Below are positions 14,377 through 23,351 of a stretch of DNA of 60,464 bases, one piece after another. The position numbers and the translations under genes are program-made. Each line of letters begins with the position of its first letter. Position 1 is the first letter of the stretch. The stretch spans positions 1-60,464 of the forward strand of contig JAGXAJ010000017.1 in the NCBI GenBank assembly GCA_018971625.1, written 5' to 3'. The notes under the pieces were generated by a model. That model saw only the letters and a program-made list of their open reading frames with translations, was not told the DNA's origin and did not search any database. This stretch comes from Pseudomonadota bacterium. GTDB lineage: Bacteria; Pseudomonadota; Alphaproteobacteria; Rhizobiales; Xanthobacteraceae.

Positions 14377-15573
14377 GTGGCCGAGATTGCGGATAGAGCA
14401 TTAGTTCGCCGTGCATCGATCAAGGATGCTACGGATGCGCGCGCCCTCTTCGGTGCGACCTCTCCGCTCGTTCCGTTGACTTCCATTGCCGCCGACCAGT
14501 GGCGGCAGCTTTCCGAAGCTGCCTGTGAGCCGAACGGCTATTACCTGCCGGGCTGGCAACTGGCGGTGAACGCTTTTGCCTGTGGCCGTACCGATGCCTC
14601 TGCAATCGCTGCGTGGAACGGCGACCGATTGATCGGGTTGATGCCGCTGGTTTCGATGTGGCGCGCCTACAAAATTCCGCTGCCGGCGCTGGTCAGCGCC
14701 CATCCCTATGGCACGCTCTGCACGCCGCTACTCGATCGCACCATGGCGACGGAGGCCGCCACGCAGTTGCTGCAAAGTGGACGCGATGCCGGCGCCCACG
14801 CACTGGTGCTGCGCGACATGTCGCTCGACGGCGCGGTGATGAAATCCTTTGCGGAAGCATTGAAGCGCGATGGCATCGAGCCGCGCGTACTGCAATCCGT
14901 TTCTCGGGCCTGCCTCGATGCGACCAGGGATGCCGACGAATTGCTGCATGAGGCGCTCGGCGCCAAGAAGCTGAAGGAATTGCGCCGGCAACGCCATCGC
15001 CTCGCCGCGAATGGCGAAGTTCGTTTCGACGTGGCGCGATCCCCGGAGGAAGTCGCCGCCGCGCTTGAAATTTTCCTGGCGCTGGAAGCCAGCGGCTGGA
15101 AAGGCGCACGCCGCACGGCGCTGATCCAGAACAACGGCGACGCCAGGTTTATCCGGCATGCAACCTCGGCGTTGGCGGCAAGTGGCCAGTGCGAGATCGT
15201 GACGCTGCGCGCTGGCGACACGCCGGTAGCGGCCGGGATCGTGCTACGGCATCAGGACCGCGCGTTCTTTTTCAAGATCGGAATCGACGAGCGTTTTGCA
15301 AAATTCTCGCCGGGCGTCCAGCTCACGCTGGATCTGACGCGACACCTTTGCGCCGATCCCGCGATCGCCTCAGCCGATTCCACCGCGAGCCCGGATCACC
15401 CGATGATCAATCCTATCTGGCGCGGCCGTTTTGCGATCGGTGACGTGCTGATCCCGCTGCGCGCCGGCGATCCGGTGGCGTCGCTCGTCCATGCTGCGAT
15501 GATGCTGCGCCACACCGCCCGTGCACAAGCGCGGCGCGCCATTCAGCTGATACGAAAGCTCAAGTCAAAATAA
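14377..15573 (+). CDS. GNAT-type acetyltransferase of the BioF2/FemAB-like family
   Basis: A 398-residue cytosolic protein. The second half has the BioF2-like (Acetyltransf_6) pattern: LGAKKLKELRRQRHRLAANG, FLALEASGWKGARRTAL, CEIVTLRAGDTPVAAGIVLR and AFFFKIGIDERFAKFSPGVQ. Related proteins act in polysaccharide or envelope modification (CelD/BcsL-like) or transfer amino acids to peptidoglycan. The start is GTG, with TTTGGGGAC just upstream. It has no operon partner; the next gene is convergent. The acceptor is unknown. Confidence 0.8.
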   Translation: MAEIADRALVRRASIKDATDARALFGATSPLVPLTSIAADQWRQLSEAACEPNGYYLPGWQLAVNAFACGRTDASAIAAWNGDRLIGLMPLVSMWRAYKIPLPALVSAHPYGTLCTPLLDRTMATEAATQLLQSGRDAGAHALVLRDMSLDGAVMKSFAEALKRDGIEPRVLQSVSRACLDATRDADELLHEALGAKKLKELRRQRHRLAANGEVRFDVARSPEEVAAALEIFLALEASGWKGARRTALIQNNGDARFIRHATSALAASGQCEIVTLRAGDTPVAAGIVLRHQDRAFFFKIGIDERFAKFSPGVQLTLDLTRHLCADPAIASADSTASPDHPMINPIWRGRFAIGDVLIPLRAGDPVASLVHAAMMLRHTARAQARRAIQLIRKLKSK

Positions 15574-15645
15574 CTGAAGTCGAAAATAACTGAAGTCGAA
15601 ATCCGCGTGACGGACATCGCCCTGCATCGCACGGAAAAAGTGCAA

Positions 15646-16311
15646 TCACTCCGCGGCTTGCGCGTTCATTTCGGCGGCCACCTGCAGGATCGCGCGAGCA
15701 AGCTGCTCGGCCGGCTGCGCGCCCGACACGGTGTATTTCTGCGCGAACACAAAGATGGGCACGCTTGAAACGCCGTTGTCGACGGCCTGTTGCGCTTGGC
15801 CCGAGATCAGCGCGACATCTTCGTCGGTAGCGAGCCGTTTGCGCACGTCATCGGCGTCGAGGCCGCAATCGGTTGCCGCCTGCACCAGCACGTTGACGTC
15901 GGTGAGATCGCTGCCGTCAGCGAAATACAATTCCATCAGCCGCTGTTTCATCTCGGCGGCCTTTCCCTTCGCTCCAGCCCAGTGGATCAGCCGGTGGCAA
16001 TCGATGGTGTTGGGTTGGCGCTTTATCAGCTCTGGTCGGTAGATCAGGCCCTCTTCGCCAGCGGCCGTGACCACGCGCCCGGCGATGGCCTTGTAGGCCT
16101 CGGGCGAACCGAACTTCGTCGTGAGATATTCGTCGCGGCTGACACCTTCGCGCGGCACCCATGAATTGAGCAAGAACGGCCGCCAGTTCACTTCCACGGC
16201 AACGTCGGGCACCAGCGCCAGCGCATTCTCGATCCGACGTTTGCCGATATAGCACCAGGGGCAGACCACATCGGAAATGATATCGATCTGCAGCGGCTTG
16301 AGATTGCTCAT
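15646..16311 (-). CDS. DsbA-family (FrnE-like) oxidoreductase
   Basis: A 221-residue protein without a signal peptide, so cytosolic. IDIISDVVCPWCYIGKRRIE carries the C-P-W-C redox motif. EVNWRPFLLNSWVPREGVSR, EGLIYRPELIKRQPNTIDCH, and the cis-Pro region NGVSSVPIFVFAQKYTVSGA-QP are typical of FrnE/2-hydroxychromene-2-carboxylate isomerase-like thioredoxin folds. Members serve as thiol oxidoreductases, sometimes in redox stress. It is a single gene. Confidence 0.88.
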   Translation of the reverse strand: MSNLKPLQIDIISDVVCPWCYIGKRRIENALALVPDVAVEVNWRPFLLNSWVPREGVSRDEYLTTKFGSPEAYKAIAGRVVTAAGEEGLIYRPELIKRQPNTIDCHRLIHWAGAKGKAAEMKQRLMELYFADGSDLTDVNVLVQAATDCGLDADDVRKRLATDEDVALISGQAQQAVDNGVSSVPIFVFAQKYTVSGAQPAEQLARAILQVAAEMNAQAAE

Positions 16312-16572
16312 GGCGCGCCTTCTGCGAACGCCTCACAAATAGGCGCCGGATCCAGCCCCGGCAAGCCAGCTATCCCAGGAGCAGGCAATCATATTGCGCA
16401 TATGTTCGGCAGTCCGGCACGAGCCGATGCCGCCAGCGACGGCGCATGTTGTTTGAAAGGCTGCAAGGTTTGGACCCCGTTCGGAACCTGCGCGCGGAAT
16501 CAGCTCTTCAATCCAGCCGCGGACGCCGCGGTCAGCTGGAAGTAGCTGGCATTCGTGAAAAAATGGCTTGGC

Positions 16573-17151
16573 CTATATCGAGACGTGGCCATTGACCTTC
16601 GCGACCTTGACGCCGTTGAGCTTCTGCCGTTTTTTCGTTTTCTTGCCGGCCTTGGCGAGCTTTTCAGCCTTCAGCGCCTTCCGCTCTTGCCTGGCCTTCA
16701 GACGCAGCCGCTCCGCCCTCGCCTCGGCCCGCTTCTTCCTGCGCTTCTTTTCGCAGGCGTTGCATTTGCACCCGATCGGTTTCAGGTAGGCCTTGAAGTA
16801 GTCGGTGCCATAATCGTAATTGATCTCGTCGCCGGGCTCGATGTTCTTGATCGCCCGGATCACCACCTTGCGCTTGCGCGGCTTGACGTCGGACTCCGCG
16901 TTCGGCTTGCAGGCATGGTTGATATAGCGGGCCACGTTCTCGCGCACCGAACCGTCGATCGTCCAGCGTTTATTGAGTTCGAACAAATATTTGTTCTCGA
17001 TCGCGTCGTCTTTTTTCTTCTTTGAATCCAAAAGCGGCCCAAAATAACGGATGATTTTGGTGCCCTTCTTGATCGGTTTGGTAGCGAAGAGGCCGAGCCC
17101 GGTGCGGGAGCGGCCAACGCGATAAGGCTTATCCGACGAAATGGCAGGCAT
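16573..17151 (-). CDS. SET-domain protein-lysine methyltransferase with post-SET and Lys-rich tail
   Basis: A 192-residue protein. It has the SET core in order: SRTGLGLFATKPIKKGTKII (SET-I start), RYINHACKPNAE (N-H-x-x-x-P-N-x-x SAM-binding motif) and EPGDEINYDYG. The post-SET zinc motif G-C-K-C-N-A-C-E-K follows, then about 60 residues rich in Lys, Arg and Ala that may bind nucleic acid. Bacterial SET proteins are uncommon but recur in Bradyrhizobium relatives; the substrate is unknown. Confidence 0.88.
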   Translation of the reverse strand: MPAISSDKPYRVGRSRTGLGLFATKPIKKGTKIIRYFGPLLDSKKKKDDAIENKYLFELNKRWTIDGSVRENVARYINHACKPNAESDVKPRKRKVVIRAIKNIEPGDEINYDYGTDYFKAYLKPIGCKCNACEKKRRKKRAEARAERLRLKARQERKALKAEKLAKAGKKTKKRQKLNGVKVAKVNGHVSI

Positions 17152-17453
17152 GATCGACTGGAATAGACAACGCTAGTGAAAGCGACAAGATCGCGAGGCC
17201 GTTGTTCTAGGACGATTCCGCCGCCATGTCAGGCCTTTCGCGCATTCCGCGCAAACCTTCCCCAGCTTGTGCGCCGGAAATTGCATCGATATTGAGCAGA
17301 CCTATATCGCGTTCCGCATCCTCGTCACCAGCCGGACTCGCGCCGCGCGCGCCTGATTGCGGATTGGGCTTGCTGCCGAGATAGGCTATACCGCCCTGCG
17401 CAAGCCCGCTGCAGCAACCATTCCGGTTTGCACGGCGGCACGGGAGATCGACG
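17152..17453. other. Intergenic region between divergent genes
   Basis: About 300 bases without a supported gene. A minus-strand frame crosses it (17207-17686) but has no ribosome site and is antisense to the next gene for most of its upstream part. No clear promoter element is seen. Confidence 0.4.
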
Positions 17454-17750
17454 ATGGCGGTAGACGGCAACTGGAACATCACCTTGAGCACGCCGATGGG
17501 TGAGCGCAAGGCGACATTGGCCCTGAAGAATTCGGGCGGCACGCTGACGGGCACCCAGAGCGCCGAGGGCCACTCGGCCGAGATCTTCGATGGCACCGCC
17601 ACGGGCGATGACGTCTTCTGGAAGGTCTCCATCACCAATCCGATGCCGCTGACACTGGAGTTCACCGGCAGGGTTTCCGGCGACAATATAGCCGGCGAAA
17701 TGGGCGTGGGCCCGATGGGCAGTTTTCCGTTTACGGGAGCGCGGGCATAA
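17454..17750 (+). CDS. Conserved hypothetical protein, single beta-rich domain
   Basis: A 98-residue soluble protein: MAVDGNWNITLSTPMGERKA, TLALKNSGGTLTGTQSAEGH, EIFDGTATGDDVFWKVSITN, LTLEFTGRVSGDNIAGEMGV, GPMGSFPFTGARA. The repeated strand-turn pattern with F-x-G-x-[VA]-x-G-[DN]-x-[IV]-x-G is typical of small beta-barrel proteins found widely in proteobacteria. The function is not known. It stands alone. Confidence 0.75.
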   Translation: MAVDGNWNITLSTPMGERKATLALKNSGGTLTGTQSAEGHSAEIFDGTATGDDVFWKVSITNPMPLTLEFTGRVSGDNIAGEMGVGPMGSFPFTGARA

Positions 17751-17815
17751 GGGACGGCACCTATAGGTATTGCGCTCGATGGATCAAATCGTCACCCGCG
17801 AGCTTGATCGGCGCA

Positions 17816-18388
17816 TTACCTGCTCTGAAGGCGGGTACCCGGACGCGACGCCTTCCATGGGCTGAAGGTCTGCCTGGCAAGTTCAGTGTAGAGCCCGCAA
17901 ATCTTTTGCGAGTCCGCGACAAAATTCGCATAGGCCTGCCTTGCATAGTCAGTCTGAACTTCCACCGCCTTGTCGAACGACCGCACGCCCATCAGTTTTT
18001 CAACAAAGAAGCTGTTCTCCTGGAACGATTTCCTGGCGTAGTCCCTGTAGGCATTCGCGATGGTTTGCATGTTGACCGGGGCAGTTTCGGCCGATGAGGC
18101 AGCTGGCTCGGCTGGCTGACTCGCTGCCGGGGCTGCATCGATTATCGGAGCTGCATCGATTACGGGGACATCCACCAGTTCGGCTTCGTCGATCAACGGC
18201 TGCTCCGTCGGAGTTGCGGCGCGGTTTGCGGAGAGGTCAGTTGAAGCCATCATGGTGTTCATGCGATCGTCATCCCGCTGATCGAGCTTCGGGTTCCGTT
18301 GTTGCCCATCCTTCTGGTCGCGCTGACCAGCCTTGCGGTTGCGCTGACGCTGTCTCTCGCTCGATTTGTCCTCTTGTGTGCTGGACAT
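17816..18388 (-). CDS. Phasin-family protein
   Basis: A 190-residue protein. The first 100 residues are charged and then Ala/Pro-rich (RQRQRNRKAGQRDQKDGQQR). The C-terminal half is a helical phasin domain: QTIANAYRDYARKSFQENSF, FVEKLMGVRSFDKAVEVQTD, YARQAYANFVADSQKICGLY, TELARQTFSPWK. Phasins coat polyhydroxybutyrate granules. The charged N-terminal extension is unusual and could bind DNA, as in PhaM-like proteins, but this is inference. Confidence 0.8.
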   Translation of the reverse strand: MSSTQEDKSSERQRQRNRKAGQRDQKDGQQRNPKLDQRDDDRMNTMMASTDLSANRAATPTEQPLIDEAELVDVPVIDAAPIIDAAPAASQPAEPAASSAETAPVNMQTIANAYRDYARKSFQENSFFVEKLMGVRSFDKAVEVQTDYARQAYANFVADSQKICGLYTELARQTFSPWKASRPGTRLQSR

Positions 18389-18535
18389 TGCTGAACTCCC
18401 TTGAATCTCACATCTGAATCAACTCAAACGCCGAAAATTCGCCATGTTTGCGATGAAATCGCGGTTCTGGCTTGTTCGTTGCGCGGCGTTGATGTGGCTG
18501 GCTGGAACAGGCGCCGTGCCGGCTCAAATCCGCCC

Positions 18536-20203
18536 TCACCCCAGGTTCAATTCCCTGAAGAAGTCGTTGCCCTTGTCGTCGATGATGACGAAGGCCGGAA
18601 AATCCATCACCTCGATGCGCCAGATCGCTTCCATGCCGAGTTCGGGATATTCCACCACCTCGACCTTCTTGATGCAGTGCTCGGCGAGGTTCGCGGCCGC
18701 ACCGCCGATCGAGCCGAGATAGAAGCCGCCGTGCTTCTTGCAGGCCTCGCGCACCGCAACCGCGCGGTTGCCCTTGGCCACCATCACCATCGAGCCGCCG
18801 GCTGCCTGAAACTGGTCGACGAAGGAATCCATCCTTCCTGCGGTGGTCGGCCCGAACGCACCGGAAGCGTAGCCGTCCGGCGTCTTGGCGGGACCAGCGT
18901 AATACACCGGATGGTTCTTGAAATAATCCGGCAGCGGTTCACCCTTCTCCAGCCGCTCGCGCAGCTTGGCGTGCGCGGAATCGCGCGCCACGATCATGGT
19001 GCCGGTCATCGAGACCCGCGTCTTGATCGGGTATTTCGACAGCGTCGCCAGGATCTGCTTCATCGGCTTGTTGAGGTCGATTTTGACCACCTCACCACCG
19101 AGCGACTGCTCGACATCAGGCAGATATTGCGCCGGATTGTGCTCGAGCTCCTCGAGATAGATGCCGTCCCTGGTGATCTTGCCCAGCACCTGACGATCGG
19201 CGGAACAGGACACGCCGAGCCCGATCGGCAGCGAGGCGCCGTGGCGCGGCATCCGGATCACCCGCACGTCGTGGCAGAAATACTTGCCACCGAATTGCGC
19301 GCCGACGCCGAGCGACTGCGTCATCTTCAGTATCTCTTGCTCCATCTCCAGATCGCGGAAGGCGTTGCCATCCGCCGAGCCGTGGGTCGACAGCGCGTCG
19401 AGATAGCGCGCCGAGGCAAGCTTCACCGTCTTCATGCAAAGTTCGGCCGAGGTGCCACCGATCACGATCGCCAGATGATAGGGCGGACACGCCGCGGTGC
19501 CCAGCGTCAGCACCTTCTCCTTCAAGAACGCCAGCAGGCGGTCCCTGGTCAGCACCGACGGCGTTGCCTGGAACAGGAAGCTCTTGTTGGCGCTGCCGCC
19601 GCCCTTGGCCATGAACATGAACTTGTAGGCCAAGTTTGTTTCCAAGGAGCCGCCTTCGGCGTAGATCTCGCACTGCGCCGGCATGTTGTTGGCGGTGTTC
19701 TTCTCCTCATACATCGACAGCGGCGCCACCTGCGAATAGCGCAGATTGCGGCGCAGATAGGCGTCGCGCGCGCCTTCCGACAGCGCCGCTTCGTCGTCGC
19801 CGTCGGTGATGACGTTGCAGCCCTTCTTGCCCATGATGATTGCGGTGCCGGTGTCCTGGCACATCGGCAGCACGCCGCCGGCGGCGACGTTGGCGTTCTT
19901 CAGGAAATCGAAGGCGACGAACTTGTCGTTGTCGCTGGCTTCCTCGTCGTCAAGGATGCTGCGCAGCTGCTTCAGGTGCCCCGGCCGCAGATAGTGGTTG
20001 ATGTCTCCGAACGCGGCCTCGCTGAGCCCGCGCAGCGCCTCACGCGACACCACCAGCATGTCCTTGCCGAGCACCTTCTCGACCCGCACGCCCTCGGCCG
20101 TGATTTTCCTGTAGGGCGTGGTGTCGGCGCCGAGCGGAAACAGCGGGGTGTGCTTGTAGGGCGGAACGGGCTTCTGATCGGGAACGGCGGTGGGGGCGTT
20201 CAT
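18536..20203 (-). CDS. fumA: Fumarate hydratase, class I (iron-sulfur)
   Basis: A 555-residue enzyme converting fumarate and malate in the TCA cycle. The N-terminal iron-sulfur part contains [25 protein letters not shown] and [20 protein letters not shown], which supply the cluster cysteines. The C-terminal beta domain contains [60 protein letters not shown] and [20 protein letters not shown]. Length is usual for class I enzymes. ATG 20203 is the natural start. It is a single gene. Confidence 0.93.
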   Translation of the reverse strand: MNAPTAVPDQKPVPPYKHTPLFPLGADTTPYRKITAEGVRVEKVLGKDMLVVSREALRGLSEAAFGDINHYLRPGHLKQLRSILDDEEASDNDKFVAFDFLKNANVAAGGVLPMCQDTGTAIIMGKKGCNVITDGDDEAALSEGARDAYLRRNLRYSQVAPLSMYEEKNTANNMPAQCEIYAEGGSLETNLAYKFMFMAKGGGSANKSFLFQATPSVLTRDRLLAFLKEKVLTLGTAACPPYHLAIVIGGTSAELCMKTVKLASARYLDALSTHGSADGNAFRDLEMEQEILKMTQSLGVGAQFGGKYFCHDVRVIRMPRHGASLPIGLGVSCSADRQVLGKITRDGIYLEELEHNPAQYLPDVEQSLGGEVVKIDLNKPMKQILATLSKYPIKTRVSMTGTMIVARDSAHAKLRERLEKGEPLPDYFKNHPVYYAGPAKTPDGYASGAFGPTTAGRMDSFVDQFQAAGGSMVMVAKGNRAVAVREACKKHGGFYLGSIGGAAANLAEHCIKKVEVVEYPELGMEAIWRIEVMDFPAFVIIDDKGNDFFRELNLG

Positions 20204-20392
20204 GGGTCAGCTCGCGGATTCGGGGCCGAAACGCCTGCTTCGAGACGCCGGCGATGGACCGTTCTAAGCACTTTTGCCGGAAAAGGAAGATTCCGATTGG
20301 CGGGTCATGACGGGATTGCAGGACGCGCCGACTTGACGCTCTGCCCCTTGCAAGAAACCCTCGCGCGGGCTTCAATGGCATTGGGGGTATCG

Positions 20393-20869
20393 ATGATAAA
20401 AAACTGCCTTACGATTTCGATAGCACAAATGCTGGTGGCCATCGGCCTGTTGGCGCTGGCCACCTCGCCTGCCCGTGCCGATCGTTGCGACGACCTTGCG
20501 GGCCAGCTCAAGAACCAGATCGAAGGCCTGACGGTCGGCAAGACCGCGGCCAATGTCATCTACCTGTCGCATCCGCAGGCCAAGCAATTGTCGCTCGGCT
20601 GCTCCGGCCGCAGCTATTCCAACCAGCTGTTCGCCAAGGCCGTCGGCCGCAAGCCGACGCCGGCATTTATGGATCTGGTCGCCAGCGGCGCTGCCATCAT
20701 CTTCACCTTGCCGAAGGACGACATGCTGAAAGGCGTGACCCGCTGCATCAAGCGGATGGGCCTGATCCACGGCGACGACGTCACGACGCGTTACCGTCGC
20801 CTCGACATGCACTGCGTCCGGACCAAAACCGAGGCCTCGATCGCGGTTTCCCGTAGCACCGACCAATAA
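20393..20869 (+). CDS. Exported protein of unknown function
   Basis: From ATG 20393 (GGGGGT upstream) the 158-residue product has a signal peptide (cleavage after SPARA). The mature part has four Cys (RCDDLAGQLKNQIEGLTVGK, LGCSGRS, TRCIKRMGLIHGD, MHCVRTKTEASIAVS), suggesting two disulfides in the periplasm. Homologues occur in Bradyrhizobium-like genomes without a known role. A much longer open frame through this region is antisense to fumA and is not used. Confidence 0.75.
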   Translation: MIKNCLTISIAQMLVAIGLLALATSPARADRCDDLAGQLKNQIEGLTVGKTAANVIYLSHPQAKQLSLGCSGRSYSNQLFAKAVGRKPTPAFMDLVASGAAIIFTLPKDDMLKGVTRCIKRMGLIHGDDVTTRYRRLDMHCVRTKTEASIAVSRSTDQ

Positions 20870-21038
20870 GAGTCGTGACGACCCGGGGTGGAATCAGTCG
20901 TTCCAAGCGAAATCGAAGCTTCCCGTTCACCATCCGCAGCTCACCGGGCCGATCGTTCGCTTTTTAACGGTTGAATTCACCGGACGTTGGTTCCTGCCTC
21001 GCCACAATGGCTTACCGTAGCCTCAGGATTTCGATCCC

Positions 21039-21215
21039 ATGAGTATTTCGAGCGTTTCAGCAACTCCTCCGGTGACCCCGACCGTTAGCAACAGTGCGCC
21101 GCCCAGCACACCGGTGCCGAGCAGCGACAACGATGCCGACGATTCCAGTTCCACCCAACCGACGCAGGCACCTCTGCCGCCGGGGCAAGGCACGCGGATC
21201 GATCAGCTCGCCTGA
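21039..21215 (+). CDS. 58-residue Pro/Ser/Thr-rich protein
   Basis: The frame reads MSISSVSATPPVTPTVSNSA, then PPSTPVPSSDNDADDSSSTQ and PTQAPLPPGQGTRIDQLA. It is disordered with an acidic centre. Proteins of this exact style (MSISSx, D-[NG]-D-x-D-D, ending P-P-G-x-G) are common in Bradyrhizobium. They have no known role and no signal peptide. Confidence 0.65.
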   Translation: MSISSVSATPPVTPTVSNSAPPSTPVPSSDNDADDSSSTQPTQAPLPPGQGTRIDQLA

Positions 21216-21283
21216 CGGCCATCGGAATCGATCGGGCCTGACCCCTCTACCGCCGCCGCAAGTTTGCCGGAAACGGCGCGATC

Positions 21284-21988
21284 ATGATGACCCCGCAAGG
21301 ACGGGCGCAACGCATGATCGCCAAATGGGTATTTCAGAGCGTTATCTGGATCGTCGCGATGGGCGTGCTGTTGTTCGTGCCCGCCGGCACCTGGCGCTGG
21401 CCGGCGGCATGGACTTTCCTGGCTGCCATGACGTTGACGGGCCTGTTCGCCGGATTGTGGCTGGCCAGAACCGATCCGGAGCTATTCGCCGAACGCATGC
21501 GCTTGACCGCGCGTGATGAGCAGCCCGCCGCAGACAAACTCTTCGTCCCGGTCTTATCCGCAGCCTTCCTCGGCTGGTTTGTCCTGATCGGGATCGATCA
21601 TCGCCTGCACGGCTCGGAATTTTCGCTGCCATTGCAGATCTTCGGGCTCGCGATGCAGCTCGTTTCCACCGTCTTCATCATGTGGGTGATGCGCGTGAAC
21701 TCGTTCGCGGCGCCGCTGGTCAAGGTACAGAGCGAGCGCGGCCATCACGTGATCAGCAATGGCCCCTATGCCTGGGTGAGGCATCCCATGTACACCGGCG
21801 CCATCGTGTTCTTTATCGGCATTCCGTTACTGTTGGGATCACTCTGGGGGCTGATCGCCTCGCCATTGCTCGCCTTTATGTTCGCGATCCGCATCACGAT
21901 CGAGGAACGAACGCTGAAGGCGGGTCTTGAAGGTTATGCAGACTACACCTCGCAGGTGCGCTATCGTCTGCTTCCCGGCGTTTGGTAG
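21284..21988 (+). CDS. Isoprenylcysteine carboxyl methyltransferase-like membrane protein
   Basis: A 234-residue integral membrane protein with about five helices. The C-terminal ICMT/PEMT signature is clear: SNGPYAWVRHPMYTGAIVFF, IGIPLLLGSLWGL, RITIEERTLKAGLEGYADYT, QVRYRLLPGVW. These residues bind S-adenosylmethionine at the membrane. Bacterial members methylate lipids or small molecules; the substrate is unknown. The GFA-family gene follows 17 bases later, so the two may be cotranscribed. Confidence 0.85.
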   Translation: MMTPQGRAQRMIAKWVFQSVIWIVAMGVLLFVPAGTWRWPAAWTFLAAMTLTGLFAGLWLARTDPELFAERMRLTARDEQPAADKLFVPVLSAAFLGWFVLIGIDHRLHGSEFSLPLQIFGLAMQLVSTVFIMWVMRVNSFAAPLVKVQSERGHHVISNGPYAWVRHPMYTGAIVFFIGIPLLLGSLWGLIASPLLAFMFAIRITIEERTLKAGLEGYADYTSQVRYRLLPGVW

Positions 21989-22005
21989 CTACAACGGAGC
22001 CCGGA

Positions 22006-22365
22006 ATGCCAGACAGCAAAACCTACACCGGCGGCTGCCATTGCGGCATGGTGCGGTTCGAATGCACGACCGATCTCGCCATGGTAACCGCATGCAATTG
22101 CTCTATCTGCACGAAGAAAGGCCTGCATTTCACGTTCCTGCCGCCGAAGAGTTTTCACTTACGTGCCGGCACGGAAAACCTGCGGGAATATCTTTTCAAC
22201 AAACATGCGATCCGGCATCAGCTCTGCATCGATTGCGGCGTCGATGTGTTCGCCCGCGGCAGCAAGCCCGATGGCACCGAAGTGGTGGCGCTCAACGTCA
22301 GCTGTATCGATGGCATCGAACTGGCGAAACTGACGATGACGCCGATCGATGGGCGGAACAGGTAG
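22006..22365 (+). CDS. GFA-family protein (glutathione-dependent formaldehyde-activating-like)
   Basis: A 119-residue zinc protein with the GFA fold. The zinc ligands are in TGGCHCGMVRFEC, ACNCSICTKKG and HQLCIDCGVDVFARG. Close relatives of this domain bind glutathione or similar adducts. GGAG precedes ATG 22006; an upstream ATG at 21982 overlaps the previous gene. The preceding methyltransferase gene is on the same strand. A REP-like palindrome begins right at its stop codon. Confidence 0.88.
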   Translation: MPDSKTYTGGCHCGMVRFECTTDLAMVTACNCSICTKKGLHFTFLPPKSFHLRAGTENLREYLFNKHAIRHQLCIDCGVDVFARGSKPDGTEVVALNVSCIDGIELAKLTMTPIDGRNR

Positions 22366-22415
22366 CTTCTCCGTCATTCCGGATCGCGCGTAGCGTATCC
22401 GGAATGACGGAGAAG
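22366..22415. repeat. REP-like palindrome acting as bidirectional terminator
   Basis: A 19-bp perfect inverted repeat, CTTCTCCGTCATTCCGGAT at 22366-22384 and its complement at 22397-22415, encloses a 12-base loop (CGCGCGTAGCGT). It fills the whole gap between two convergent stop codons. CCGTCATTCCGG-type palindromes are abundant between genes in Bradyrhizobium and Rhodopseudomonas. Confidence 0.85.
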
Positions 22416-22421
22416 ATAAAT

Positions 22422-23129
22422 TCATCCATCCAGTTCCCTGTAAAGACGGAAGACACCATCCTCGTTGAACGCGATGCGGCGCTGGCTGGCGAGATAGGCT
22501 TTGATGTTTGGCCGCGCGGCGACACGGTCGTGCAGGTCAACGAGACCCGGGATCTTCCGCTCGAAGGCCTTCAGGCGTTTCGGGAAAGCGTAGCGCAGTC
22601 CCTCGACGAGCTGAAACATCGACAGATCGGCATAAGTCAGCCTGCGACCGGCCAGATAGGCCCCGCCGTTCTCCTGTAACAACCGTTCGAAATAGCCGAG
22701 ATATTTCGGTACGCGCTCGCGCCAAAATTCCGCGGTGCGCTTTTTCGCAGGCGCCTTCTGATCCTCGTAGTATAATGACGGACCGAGCGGATGATGGGTG
22801 TCGTGGATTTCGGCCACAAAATCGGTGACGGTGAGTTGGAGCTGGTGCACCCACAGCCGTCCCGCTTCTGCCTTCGGTGCAAGCCCATGGCGCGATCCAA
22901 GATAGAACAGGATGTTCGCGGTCTGCCCGATCACGAGTTTGCCCGCCTTCAGGAACGGCGGCGCGAATGGCGGCGTGCCGGATTTTGCCTCCATCATCCG
23001 CATCATCGCAGCCGTGCCGCGTTTGCCGCGCGCCACATCGGCATAGTCGGCGCCGGCCTCTTCCAGCGCCAGGCGGACATATTCGCCGCGGCCCTGAATG
23101 CTCGGCCAGTAATAGAGCTCATAGCGCAC
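22422..23129 (-). CDS. Glutathione S-transferase
   Basis: A cytosolic protein of 235 residues from the GTG start. The N-terminal thioredoxin-like domain starts VRYELYYWPSIQGRGEYVRL, with the catalytic Tyr expected near residue 6, and continues GTPPFAPPFLKAGKLVIGQT-ANILFYLG (cis-Pro and GSH-binding [QE]-[ST]). The all-helical C-terminal domain has GAYLAGRRLTYADLSMFQLV. The frame extends to ATG 23165, but homologues usually begin at M/VRYELYYW, and AAAGGG lies before the GTG. It would conjugate glutathione to electrophiles. Confidence 0.85.
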   Translation of the reverse strand: MRYELYYWPSIQGRGEYVRLALEEAGADYADVARGKRGTAAMMRMMEAKSGTPPFAPPFLKAGKLVIGQTANILFYLGSRHGLAPKAEAGRLWVHQLQLTVTDFVAEIHDTHHPLGPSLYYEDQKAPAKKRTAEFWRERVPKYLGYFERLLQENGGAYLAGRRLTYADLSMFQLVEGLRYAFPKRLKAFERKIPGLVDLHDRVAARPNIKAYLASQRRIAFNEDGVFRLYRELDG

Positions 23130-23351
23130 GGGCAGCCCTTTTTGTGGCGGTGTGAAGCCGGTCACCGGATAACGATCGGTGAAATCGTTGGTTCAATGCG
23201 AATTCATTTCGCCAAGCCCGGCCGGCCCTTGCGGCGTGTTTGCAAGCTTTCAAGGCTGATTGGTAGACCGCAAATAACCGACCCGCCACAATCGAAGTCG
23301 CTGCCCGATTTTGCCCGGGACAAGGCCGGACCAGGCCGGCGATCGCCCGAC

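Noticed and set aside
17207..17686. Minus-strand frame of 159 codons near the 17454 gene
   Set aside because: Its end looks somewhat protein-like, but there is no start with a ribosome site outside the antisense part. A real gene here was not supported.
18401..20869. An 822-codon open frame on the plus strand
   Set aside because: Most of it is antisense to fumA, with His/Arg/Leu-rich shadow composition. Only its last 158 codons from ATG 20393 are a real exported protein.
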